Source: Pyrrhosoma nymphula (taxonomy: Eukaryota; Arthropoda; Insecta; Odonata; Coenagrionidae). Taken from it: a DNA stretch of 64,000 bases. Shown here piece by piece: positions 25,272 through 35,120 of this stretch. Under the pieces are notes generated by a model. It did no database searches. It was not told the DNA's origin and saw nothing but the letters and a program-made list of their open reading frames with translations. The position numbers were made by a program, and so were the translations under genes. Within the stretch, counting starts at the first letter, position 1, and every line of letters starts with the position of its first letter. The stretch covers positions 9,706,868-9,770,867 of the forward strand of contig OY754331.1 in NCBI GenBank assembly GCA_963573305.1, given 5' to 3'.

Positions 25272-26465
25272 GGATCTGGAGTGCATAAAGACTAAGTTTA
25301 ATTTGGATTATATATAAAAAATGTGTAATAAAATGTGAAATAGAAATAAATATTTGTCATTTTGTATTTGTTTAGTTATTTTAGGATTCTTATTCAAGAT
25401 GCGGGCATGGGGTGATTATGCTAAAAAATAATTAATAATTTTTCCTGAAATATCGGTCGTGCAATTAAAGGAATCAAGCAGAATACTCCCTCTGCCTCTG
25501 CCCCAGAAGCCTGCCCCTTTAGACAAAATAAGTATAAAGTACCACTTGCATCCGTTTGGAGATTCAGAAAATTCAGAATTCGGAAATTTTCAACACAAAT
25601 ATTAGTATGCAGGCAGCTAAGTAAATTACCGCGGAAACAGTAAAGAAAATTAGGCAATATACCAAAGTGGTAGTGCATGAAGGATGCCAGCTTCATTAGA
25701 ATTAGGAACGAATGCCGGAGGATGGGTTAGGACTCGACCCAGAGTGAAGCAGAATTGAATCCCAAGTTGCGTGAGTTTACATCGCCGGGTGGGAAAACTT
25801 TGTAATGAACACCTGTGTGGAATTACAAACGTTAGTTTTATTCCCACGGCCGCGAGATGCATTTAAAAACGTTGGAGCGTAAATAAGAAATATAACTTGA
25901 GGCTTTAGCTTACACAGTAATTTATATGCGCACTCAGCAATTTAATGTAAAAAAATGAGATTTAATCAAAATTAATTGCTATAGAGCAAACGATTCTCAG
26001 CAGAAAACAAACCGGTGCCTACAAAATTCTTAAAGCTCTTTTTTTCTTAAAATGAAATCTAATACTTAAAAACTCAAAGAAAACGATAAATATGATGAAA
26101 ACATTTCGATAGAAATAAGTTCCTCAAATAAAAAAATAACAATATATTTTGCTGCCAAATTTCGGAAATACAGAGTACCTAGCCTTTATGCCGTAGAAAA
26201 AATGTACTAAAAGGTAATATGATTAGATTATATCAAGCATTCCTTTTGAAAAAGGTTCTACAATTTGTAAACTCAGCTAAACAACGTGAAGGCACGTGTT
26301 TATACATAAAGCTCATTTATTATGTTGATTTGTGTAAATACCTACCTTATTTTTCTGATTATAGTTCATGAAATTGCAAATTATGTCTTAGACGACACAA
26401 ACAAGTGAATTAGAAACTAATTTAAACTGAGCACCAGGATTTACGCAGCATATATACGCATATAA
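25272..26465. other. AT-rich stretch, nothing supported
   Basis: Minus-strand frames of 91 and 70 codons (25421-25696, 25650-25862) overlap in different phases and have no recognisable domain. Confidence 0.4.
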
Positions 26466-27070
26466 TACAGGGTGATTACAAAAGATTGCGTCGGTTTCAA
26501 ATATCTGTATTTTTCAAATGGTACGACCTACAACGCTGCGCGGCCTCTTAAAATGACCGGTACGTTCTCTAGTTTTGTTGGTAAAAACATCACAAATATT
26601 TGATATGTCCTCTTTGAGTAACCCGAACAATGTCAAGTTGATTTTCAAATTCCTCCCACACTCTGTGAATCATGTCAGCATTTGTTGTCTTCACAACCAA
26701 AGTTTTCCGTGCTTTCAATTCCTCGCTGTTAGCAGACAGTGTGTACCAGCTAATATGTTTGATTTGCGCGCTGGTTTAAAGTCATATTCACGCCAAAAAG
26801 CACGTTGCACCATTGTAACAGACTCACCTTTTGCGTACTGCAAAACACAAAACGACTTTAGTTGAGCTGTTTCCATCGTGAAGCTTTCGAAAACAATAAC
26901 TGAGGTATAAAATCTCTTATCTTGGCAACTAGCGCTTCCTAACGTTAACCGAAATAACTAGAGGTAATTTTAACCGTTCATCTGAAGAGGTCGCGTAGCT
27001 CTGTAGCTCGTACCGTTTGAAAAGTGCAGGTCTTTGAATCCGACGCATTATTTTGTAATCACCCTGTGTA
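26466..27070 (-). mobile_element. Internally deleted mariner-family element
   Basis: The terminal inverted repeats are CAGGGTGATTACAAAA...TGCGTCGG on the left (from 26468) and the matching CCGACGCA...TTTTGTAATCACCCTG on the right (to 27066). TA lies next to the left end (26466-26467) and TA follows TG on the right (27069-27070); if the ancestral end was TACACAGGG, the left copy lost two bases. The interior holds only the first and last parts of a transposase (separate entry). At about 600 bp it is a non-autonomous deletion derivative of a longer parent. Confidence 0.85.
26590..26876 (-). pseudogene. Mariner-family transposase, N-terminus joined to C-terminus
   Basis: From ATG at 26876 the minus strand reads METAQLKSFCVLQYAKGESV, then VQRAFWREY. 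This is the N-terminal helix-turn-helix region found in many arthropod IS630/mariner transposases (FCVL-x-[YF]AK, SVT-x-VQR-x-FR). After about 50 codons it hits a stop. In another frame the sequence continues as DMIHRVWEEFENQLDIVRVT and ends in HIKYL plus stop, which corresponds to the usual transposase C-terminus (M-x-x-RVWEE-x-x-RLD-x-CRVT-x-GAHIE-x-L). The DDD/E catalytic core of roughly 250 residues is missing between them. It cannot encode a working enzyme, but the ends could be mobilised in trans. Confidence 0.82.
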
Positions 27071-28150
27071 ATTATTTAAATTTTCCATTGCTGTCTTTCT
27101 CGCGTATTCATATGAGAGTTTGTGAATTCGGTCTCCTAATGTTATAACCTACGGGCGTAACATTAATAAGCAGCAAGTTGAATGAAAAGAAATTAAAATT
27201 TGAGCCCTTCAAGAACGCATATAAAAAAGGATCTCACTTTGCCGCGCATCATAAGTCAATTGAATTCACATGAAAAGCAGGACTCACGAAGAGCGATAAC
27301 TCTGTAAAAGCATCACCGTCGTTTTGATATTCACCTCTGCGTCACTTTCAAACATGGGTTTAGCCCTGTCTGGTGGGGATTCCTGGGGCTCATTCCTATA
27401 CTCATCGACAAAGAAAAGCAAAAGGTTTACTCAGCATTTACAAATAGCCCAGAGCTCTGGAAATGACTCTTTAAGTATTTAAAACGTCGGTAGTTGCAAG
27501 TAATCGTGTTTGCCATCACCATCTTAACTAAGTAAAAAATTACTAAGTGAATATCGCATCGCAAATATCGATCAGATTTACTTTGCTCTGTTTTTTTTAA
27601 TTTACGTATTTCCACGTTATCCTCTCAATTTGTGATTTGGTATTAACAATCTGAAATAATGCTCTTTTAAAGTGCATTTCTGATGCCTCTCAAAATGTAA
27701 CATTTCAATATTTAGCATGTTATACTACGAAATATATTTCCCCAGTACCACTAGATGGGGTGGGCCATAATTTCGAAATGGTCGAAACTTTAAGGTGTTG
27801 AAGCTTAATTGTTTTTCCTCATGATGCAAACATGACGAACACGAAATTTTGGCCGCATTCAAGCCATTGTAACCCCTGACACGGAGGTGCAATTTTGAAC
27901 GGTGAGAAAAGGTGTTTTCCAAATAATACGGTAAATGGTATGCACCGATACAATTTCCCTGTTAAATATATATTCTTCTATTGTGCGCAAGTTACATAAC
28001 TAACCTATCAGTAAATTGTCGTTATTATAAGGTAGCTAATGGCCGTAAAACATAGTGTTGCCTCCTACTGGATAAGCAACACGCAGAACGTTAACTTACA
28101 TAGCTCTTTCCCTAATTAGTCTTTATTTCTCTGGCTTTCAATGTTTAAGT
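27071..28150. other. AT-rich stretch, nothing supported
   Basis: Two minus-strand frames of 62-65 codons without domain; no repeat seen. Confidence 0.4.
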
Positions 28151-28151
28151 T

Positions 28152-28180
28152 CACTCACTCAGTGATTGAACCCGGAACAC
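28152..28180 (+). repeat. TCACTCACTCAGTGATT module next to X
   Basis: TCACTCACTCAGTGATTGAA followed by CCCGG here matches the SINE 3' tail at 12351-12374 almost exactly, but it is followed by module X instead of a SINE body. It therefore looks like a detached SINE tail or a shared end module. Confidence 0.65.
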
Positions 28181-28429
28181 TGGGCTCAAATCGAAAATCG
28201 CCGGACAAAAGTCCAAAATTGCTTTTTTGAGACGTCTTGAAACTTCGCACATATACACACAAGTGATTAGTGATTATGGAATGGTAAGCCATTTTTCATA
28301 AGTCTTACCCGTTACTTAGATACAGAGGCTCAAACACGACCAAATTTCCTAAAAAGCTCCCGCTCTCATTTTTCTTCGAAAATCTTAAACTTTGAGCAGA
28401 TATAGGAGTAATGGAAGGTTCATATGAGA
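28178..28429 (+). repeat. Repeat module X, copy 1
   Basis: This 250-bp stretch is repeated in inverted orientation at 32256-32506. Both carry GGGCTCAAATCGAAAATCGC, the GCACATATACACACAAG word, GATTATGGAATGGTAAGCCA and CATTTTTCTTCGAAAAT, and both end in ATATGAGA. There is no coding signal. Here it directly precedes the left arm of the foldback element; at 32 kb it is joined to a SINE. Confidence 0.85.
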
Positions 28430-30304
28430 TAAAAAACATTATCATTTGTAAACAGGCTACTTTACCTATAATATGCAAAACTTTCAGACATATTTGCCCA
28501 TATTTGAGTGCTATTATGTCACAAAATGGTGGACCCTTTTTTTAGACAAAATTGTACAATAAGTAGACAATATAATCCTTATTCGGAAAATGATCTCTAG
28601 GATACTTCATCAGAGTATAAACTGAACATATTTCTAGATTATTCCGTAAAAGTATTTGAAAAAAGTTTGCGACGCCGAGAATAAACTCGATTTTTCGACC
28701 GCGCGTCGCGGCCCGGCTCCGCGCAACGGGACCTGGAAATACAGTGACTCCGTTGGATTGTTCAAGTTGTGTGGACATTAACTCCTCGAATTCAACTTTT
28801 TCAGGCTATGCATGTTGTCTCTGATTTCTAAAGATTCTAAACTGAAGATTTTGCGAGGATATTGGATCGAGAGTATGGATCAGTGCACGCGTAACTGCGG
28901 TGCATTTGTTTTTCTTTGGATAATTTTCGGAATAATACAGCAAATTTTGAACGTCTTTCAACTATTGAGAAAGAATGCGGGTTCTTGGGGTACCATGCAT
29001 GTTTTCCATAAAAAAGGCAACATATGGGTTCCCTTCTTTCCCTTCACCCTCTCCACCCCCACCACGAACAACACCCTCCACCTTTACTCCCAGAGGAAGG
29101 TGGCGCGAAAAGAAACGATTTATGACAATGTGTAACCTTGAAAAAAAACATGCCTGCTTGGCGAAATACAACATGTTGTCACTCTTCGTTATCTGACTCT
29201 TTGATGCGCCAGAAATAATAATATTAGATACTCTCCTACAAATAACATGGAACTGATAATTTATGAAAATTAAATCATAATTTTAAGGAATTACCTAAAG
29301 GGAATCATTTTCACAATATCATTCTTTATAGCTTCTTACAGTGAAATTCAAGCTTGAGGTTAAAATCAGCATTATTTCATGAGTTTTTACAGAAAGTTCT
29401 GTTGTGCGCAATATCATGTCTTTGTATTGAGTGACATACTTGATCTTTATGTTTGAGGGATGGATTAATTTTAACTTGAGACTCCAATGTTTTGCATTTC
29501 TATTTCGCAATACTGATCATAAAATGTAATACTGTCAAATTACAGTGTTCTTGACGACAAGTAAAGAAATAAAGATGAAAACACTATTAGATTTATAGAT
29601 AATATACTAAACAAAACTGGAAAACTGATATTGTTTTGTTTTGAATTTAATACGCCAACTCTTACGTGGAATATGGCTAAAAAAAGAAAAAGTATTTTGA
29701 AAATAGGATGGGAATAAACGAGAATGGCTTAAATTCGTTTTGATGTTGTCAGTACCGATAGTGATTAATTCAATAACATAAATGGAATACCATTACTTGT
29801 AAGATACTGAAAAGAAGCCAAATATCATTTTCCGAAATGATTTTCTGGTTTACATTCTCTCGATCCAATATCCTCGCAAAATCTTCAGTTTAGAATCTTT
29901 AGAAATCAGTGACAACATGCATAGCCTGAGAAAGTTGAATTCGAGGAGTTAATGTCCACACAACTTGAACAATCCAACGGAGTCACTGTATTTCCAGGTC
30001 CCGCTGCGCGGAGCCGGGACGCGACGCGCGGTCGAAAAATCGAGTTGATTCTCGGCGTCGCAAACTTTTTTCAAATATTTTTACGGAATAATCTAGAAAT
30101 ATGTTAAGTTTATACTCTGATGAAGTATCCCAGAGATCATTTTCCAAATAAGGATTATATTGTCTACTTCATATACAATTTTGTCTAAAAAAAAAGGGTC
30201 AGCTGTTTTGTGACATAATAGCACTCAAATATGAGCAAATATGTCTGAAAGTTTTGCATATTATAGGTAAAGTAGCCTGTTTACAAATGGTAATGTTTTT
30301 TATC
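28428..30304. mobile_element. Large foldback element with about 446-bp inverted arms
   Basis: The left arm (28428-28873) and right arm (29857-30304) are inverted copies differing by scattered substitutions and small indels. The outer ends read GATAAAAAACATTA and its complement. The 980-bp centre is AT-rich with no transposase. Each arm has a GC-rich core (around 28700-28735 and 30000-30035) with CGCGCGTCGCG-type words, within a short frame beginning MSTQLEQSNGVTVFPGP (28542-28778 minus). That frame is open in the left arm but interrupted by a stop in the right. No clear target duplication is visible: module X abuts the left end and a Helitron-like sequence abuts the right. Confidence 0.82.
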
Positions 30305-30700
30305 TTTATATATATAAAAGTCAATGTATGTATGTATGTATGTATGTATGTATGTATGTATGTATGTTCCACATCTCCTCCTAAAACACAGGACCGATTT
30401 TGATGAAATTTGGAACACATGTTTTTTACTGGTAGACAACAAACACTGTAGGGTTCAATTAACCGAAACCCTATTTTTTCAGGGTTAAGGGTGTGATCCT
30501 TACTAATATGAATAAAAATGTAATGGTCTCTTTCTGTCTGTTGCTCCATCACGCAAAAACTACTGGACCGATTGAGCTGAAATTTGGCATGTAGATAGAA
30601 TAAATATCTGGTTGTATCATACGCTATATTAAAAAGATCTAAGGGCCCCCAAAGGCCCCCGGAGGTCACCCCTGGTGGTCCATGCTATGCATTGTGTTCG
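30305..30700 (+). mobile_element. Helitron-like (or LINE-tail-like) repeat fragment
   Basis: TTTATATATATAAAAG is followed by a TATG array. Then come GGACCGATTTTGATGAAATTT (30391-30411) and a second related block, CTGTCTGTTGCTCCATCACG followed by ACTACTGGACCGATTGAGCTG and AAATTTGGCA. These phrases (TATATATAAAA start, TCTGTCTGTT, ACTACTGGACCGATTTTGATGAAATTTGG) are familiar from Helitron-like ends and related repeats in insect genomes. No Rep-helicase sequence is present and the 3' end is not identified, so the class is tentative. Confidence 0.5.
30324..30367. repeat. (TATG)n microsatellite
   Basis: About eleven ATGT/TATG units without interruption, inside the Helitron-like fragment. Confidence 0.92.
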
Positions 30701-32222
30701 GTGCAGTGGTTTTATTTTTTGCTTTTTAAAAGTACACTCACTCAAGATATAGGGCTGGAATTTTTTTTATCGGATGGCTGAATCAATATAATTTCTAATT
30801 TTATCAATCGATTTTCTTCTACGCTCCGTATTTTTCTGCTATTCATGTTTTCAGTTGAAAAATATCACATTTTTATCTGAAATCAACAATAACATATTTC
30901 CTTGACAACCATAGATTTGATTTTCAAAGGATATACACGCCTCTTAACTATTAAATATCACGTTTTCCTACAGGCCCATGATAGCATGTAGAAAGCAAAT
31001 CTGAATAAAGAGGGCCCAGAGTCCCAAGGACCCCATGATAGATTGATTCGGGAGGTAATCGATACGATTCAATACGTATTTACAACAAGTATACTCTTCA
31101 ACGTCTGTTCTCAAAGTGGCTCTCATAGGAGACCTGGATGTATATGAGAGAGCACTTATGTAGTAAACGTTACACAAAGGAATTAATAGGATACACACTT
31201 AATTAAATGTGCAAGAATATTTACGTGCAGCGAATATCAATGGTAATAATGCCTCTGTTGCTACAACAAACACGGCGTTGTTTATTATCGTTTAATACTC
31301 AGATGTATTAAACGTAGTGAAACCGTCTGCCTCCCATTACGATTTCGAACAGTTTTTAGACCAATTCCCACATCATTATCGTCACGAGTTATTTATATGT
31401 TTAAAAGTGTTAAAGTGCAGTTAACTTAGGTACATTCCCTCAATCATCGAGTTGCCTATTTTAGACTCTCACTTGCCGCTGTGTTTCCGTTCCTTGGACT
31501 TAAAAATATATCCATCAACATGCCTAATAGAAAAGAGTAACCTTTCGAAAAAATCCTCTAATGCAAAATGAATGTCTTATTTGCGAGAAAATGAGCCCTT
31601 GAAATAAAAACGACAAAGGTTAGACTTGGATGGTCAAAGGCATGCCCACCAGCGATCTCATGAGAATCTCCCCGTGATGTTTCTCGGGTTACGCTAATAT
31701 CCGCACAAATTTCATCCTCACCCAACGTACGGACGGGTAACCAGCTATAAACCTGGTTCAAATACAGACCCATCTGTTTTGAACCTTCAATCTGTTTTAA
31801 GATGGCGGGAATTATAATATAATTAATAAATCTCAAGTAAATTAATAACTCAACGCACATATCAACGTTGAATAGTGCAACTGAAATAATTCATTGAATG
31901 CAAATATATGTATTGTACACAAGGGAAGCGATCAAGCTGTTATTCACTCACAAGACTGCTCAAGAGAACTGTAGGGACGAGGTGACCATCTATCAACCTT
32001 TGCTATTTAAGTAGTAATGAGTCTGAATGGCCGATTTTTGGGTTTCCTTTGCATGAAAGTGGACCAATAGTCACACATCTCTCCGTGCACCTGGAAAACG
32101 GTCAGCGTGTCTACTACAACGAACACAACATACAAGATAGGTTACGAACTCCTCGAATATCCACGCATAGTTTTTCTTCAGGGTTTGCAGTTTTCTTATA
32201 AAATAAGTTTAACGTTTTTCAC
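30701..32222. other. Stretch without supported genes
   Basis: Minus-strand frames of 76 and 100 codons (30968-31198, 31558-31860) have no recognisable domain. The first 250 bp may still belong to the Helitron-like repeat. Confidence 0.4.
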
Positions 32223-32243
32223 ACCCGTTGAATTTCAACGGGT
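32223..32243. repeat. Perfect 21-bp palindrome beside module X copy 2
   Basis: ACCCGTTGAA-T-TTCAACGGGT, ten-base arms around a single central T. It lies 12 bp outside the X boundary. It could be an element end or a small terminator-like hairpin. Confidence 0.85.
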
Positions 32244-32255
32244 ACCTTCCGCTCG

Positions 32256-32506
32256 TCTCATATAAATCCTTCCATTTTTCTGCTCAACTTTCAAAATTTT
32301 CGAAGAAAAATGAGAGCGGGCGCTTTTTAGGAGATTTGGTCGTGTTCGAGCCTCTGTATCTAAGTAACGGGTAATACCTATGAAAAATGGCTTACCATTC
32401 CATAATCACTAATTACTTGTGTGTATATGTGCGAAGTTTCAAGACGTTGTCTCAAAAAAAGCAATTTTGGACTTTTGTCCGGCGATTTTCGATTTGAGCC
32501 CACTGT
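32256..32506 (-). repeat. Repeat module X, copy 2 (inverted)
   Basis: The reverse complement of this stretch matches 28178-28429 at about 90 percent by eye, with a few small indels. It joins the SINE at 32507 directly, without the TCACTCACTC tail seen at copy 1. Confidence 0.85.
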
Positions 32507-32722
32507 GCGGAGGTTGGTTTTTGATAGATGAGAGTAGAGCTCACCCCGGACTAAGCCACAGGCGTGCGAAATTGACACATTGGGAGTAGGGGGGCCAATT
32601 CCTTTCCCTGGGCCACCTCGCATTTGGAGGATTTTTTTTTGTCCAGGGGCGTCCAAAGGCTTCACCCGGATTTGAACCTGGGACCCTTCGATCAGTAGCC
32701 AAGCGATCTACCCAATAGGCCC
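32507..32722 (-). repeat. tRNA-derived SINE, second family, copy 2 (B box intact)
   Basis: The minus-strand head reads ATTGGGTAGATCGCTTGGC, then CTACTGATCG and a canonical B box GGTTCAAATCC (complement at 32668-32678), ending in GGGTGAAGCC. The body matches copy 1 at 12351-12574: GGCCCAGGGAAAGGAA, GGCCCCCCTACTC, CACGCCTGTGGCTTAGTC, GGTGAGCTCTACTCTC and AACCAACCTC. This is the better preserved head, and it shows that copy 1 lost its B box. As a pol III retroposon it would rely on a LINE enzyme for movement. Confidence 0.8.
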
Positions 32723-32983
32723 TTATGTTTATTTTAGAAAATATAATAAAACAAATAGAAAAATCATATAAAAATACCTACATCATTAATATATCCGACG
32801 AACACAATAGTTAATTACAAAAATGAAATATAACGAAAAAAGACAATGCATATAAAGTGAATATGGTGCTTTAGTCGTGCATTTCATTGCATCAGGATGT
32901 TTGTTTTTGTAATCAGCAATGAACTGATAACAGTTTTGCTTTTGTTTTGTAGCTAAATGTGAGGGCGTCAGCTACGTTATTGA

Positions 32984-33334
32984 CTACGGTGAGTGTTGGA
33001 CAAGGAACGTGCTTCTTTCTAGTCTTCGAGGCCTTTCTAAAAAGAGGGTTGGTTCGGCCTTTAAAAACTCTGCTTTCACTCCAAATCTTTTGAACTCATT
33101 ATGTAAATGTGGAGACATAAAATCCGGTATGTGAGGCATCTTACTGACACGAGATAAGTCTTCTCCGCAGTCATCCGATGGTCTTTTTTTATTTCTTGTC
33201 GTCCCAATATTTGACAAGTTATAAAAATCTCCAATGGCCGTAATAAATTGGCACCACTCGTCAAAATTACACCACAATTGCTGTGCTGGTTTGCGGGAAA
33301 AAACGGGTAAATCCACGCCAGTGACCAACCACAA
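32984..33334 (-). CDS. Open frame of 116 codons, unrecognised
   Basis: The longest plausible coding-like frame in this part. Composition is balanced, starting MWLVTGVDLPVFSRKP, with the basic stretch TRNKKRP in the middle and FLERPRRLERSTF near the C-terminus. I recognise no domain. It could be a fragment of a transposon protein or exon, or chance. The plus-strand sequence next to it (33300-33420) has two related words, CCAGTGACCAACCACAACC and CCAGTGACAACCACAGAC, which suggests local repeat structure and weakens the coding case. Confidence 0.2.
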   Translation of the reverse strand: MWLVTGVDLPVFSRKPAQQLWCNFDEWCQFITAIGDFYNLSNIGTTRNKKRPSDDCGEDLSRVSKMPHIPDFMSPHLHNEFKRFGVKAEFLKAEPTLFLERPRRLERSTFLVQHSP

Positions 33335-34848
33335 CCTCTAGACCAGAAAACCCCTGAGTTAGTTTACGGGAATGTTACTTCCTTGCCAGTGACAACCACA
33401 GACACACACACTCAACCCAAATAGGGATCCTTCGCTAGGGCTAATGGGACCCCTCCAAGGATGCCTGGGTTGTGAACACAAACACACTCACGAGCACTCA
33501 AGAAATCACTCACACACATTTAGACGGGCCCAACTTCTGGGAGAATCTAGCTCAAAAGAGCGTAGTCAAAAAACGGCACAAAAAAAGAAAAGACGAGGGT
33601 GTGCGTCGGATATGCGTATTTCGGCCACAAGGTGGCCCTATTCAGCGAACTGAAGGGAGTAATCACTTGCAACGCAAGGTTTTAAGTAGACTTAGAGATA
33701 TGTAGATACTTAGATATGAAGTTTAAGCAAGTATTCGTCTGCAGGGAGTGGAAAGGGCGCATAGAGAAGAGGTACGCAACGCAAGTGAAAGCTGAGTGCG
33801 GGAAGAGGATGGAGTTGAAAAATCCCGCTATATATTTTTTAATGTTTGTTACGTGGCTTTGACACTTATAAAAATCTATAAGCTCTTCAATAAATACCCC
33901 GCAAATTCCTCACACTATTTTACACGCAGCTGCGTCTATTTTACGTCATGAAATCTTATCTTATTAAGTCTTATCTTACGTCTGCGTCACTATTTTACGT
34001 CTTCGGTGACACAATGATATTACATCCACATTTGGTAGCCATCTTTTTTTGCACGATAGCGGTGTCCATTCCGCGATGGCTATTTATTTGACTCCGTCAC
34101 GACCAATCCGCTTTCCTCTTTCATTTGGCACGTGACCCACTCGTGTATCTCTCGCTCTATCCGAGTTCCAAAGGAATATTTGGCATGCAAAATGTCGTTG
34201 CATCACCGCCAGCTGTAGGTCCAATCGCCCTGTCGGAAAATTTCCTAGAGCATTGAAACCCCGTTTTCCCTAGAAAATATATCTCCCTCTAAAGAGTAAT
34301 TTACCCAGAGTTCATTTTCTCTGAGAAATGATTTTGAAAGTGGGTTCTATATAATCGTTTTACATAAATTGTAGTTTACTGTGAGAGGTTGTTTTTATAA
34401 TCGTGACACATCTTTTTTATTGATAAATATGTTTTAATGTTCATTATAATTAGTTGTGATAACTCTATGTTTGTATAAATGAAACCATGCAGAATACCTT
34501 TTTTGTTTTTATGAATATATATTTTGTCATTCACTCTATTCAATTAACTCTTCCTATGCCCGAAGGTTTTCCCGAAAGTAGCATTTTGTTGTAGGGAAAT
34601 TACTGGCCGAAGTCCGTCGTTTCTAATGAAAATAGTTCTTGTAAAAACATTCCCTAGAGTTTTAGAGTATTTCCATAGAGAAGATTTTTTTTTCTAATTT
34701 TCAGCTTTTCCATTTGCTTTTACCTATGTTCTAGGGAATTCTTAAAGGGAGAGGGCGACCCCATTCGTACGGATATATGACTCTTATTTTGCGTCAAATG
34801 CAAAACAGGCACAGACAATCAAAAGAATAACATGTAGGTGTACGGAAA
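33335..34848. other. Stretch without supported genes
   Basis: Contains ACACACACACTC-type short repeats near 33400-33510 and a small hairpin, GGCCACAAGGTGGCC (about 33631-33645). From about 34.2 to 34.75 kb the sequence has several CCCTAG/CTAGGG words, but no convincing element ends. No domain was recognised in the 69-77 codon frames. Confidence 0.4.
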
Positions 34849-35120
34849 ATGAAGCATTCTGGCCTCATCATAGTTTTCCCCTCCTCGTGCCTCATCCCCT
34901 TAAGTACATTCCTCTCTTCATCCCCTCTTACTAACAACTACATCTCGCCTCCTCTCTTTCTCCTTCATCCTTGCAATCCCATTCCCACCCCTTGCCCTTT
35001 CCCTTTTTCGGAAAAACTTCCATATTTCGGCACGGCCCTCCACTCGCCCTCTTCCTCTCTCCTCGCCAATTTCGCACCCGGGGTCATTTTGCCGAGGCGC
35101 AGCTGCTACGGGTTCTAACA
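34849..35120 (+). other. Pyrimidine-rich low-complexity block
   Basis: C/T-dominated plus strand giving a Pro/Ser/Leu-rich frame (34849-35118) and its purine-rich antisense counterpart. Same type as the block near 14.2 kb. No domain. Confidence 0.5.

Noticed and set aside
26575..26865. 96-codon plus-strand frame
   Set aside because: It is the antisense of the mariner transposase relic.
34209..34760. Possible element bounded by CCCTAG/CTAGGG words
   Set aside because: The proposed ends do not match beyond 7-8 bases and no target duplication is visible.
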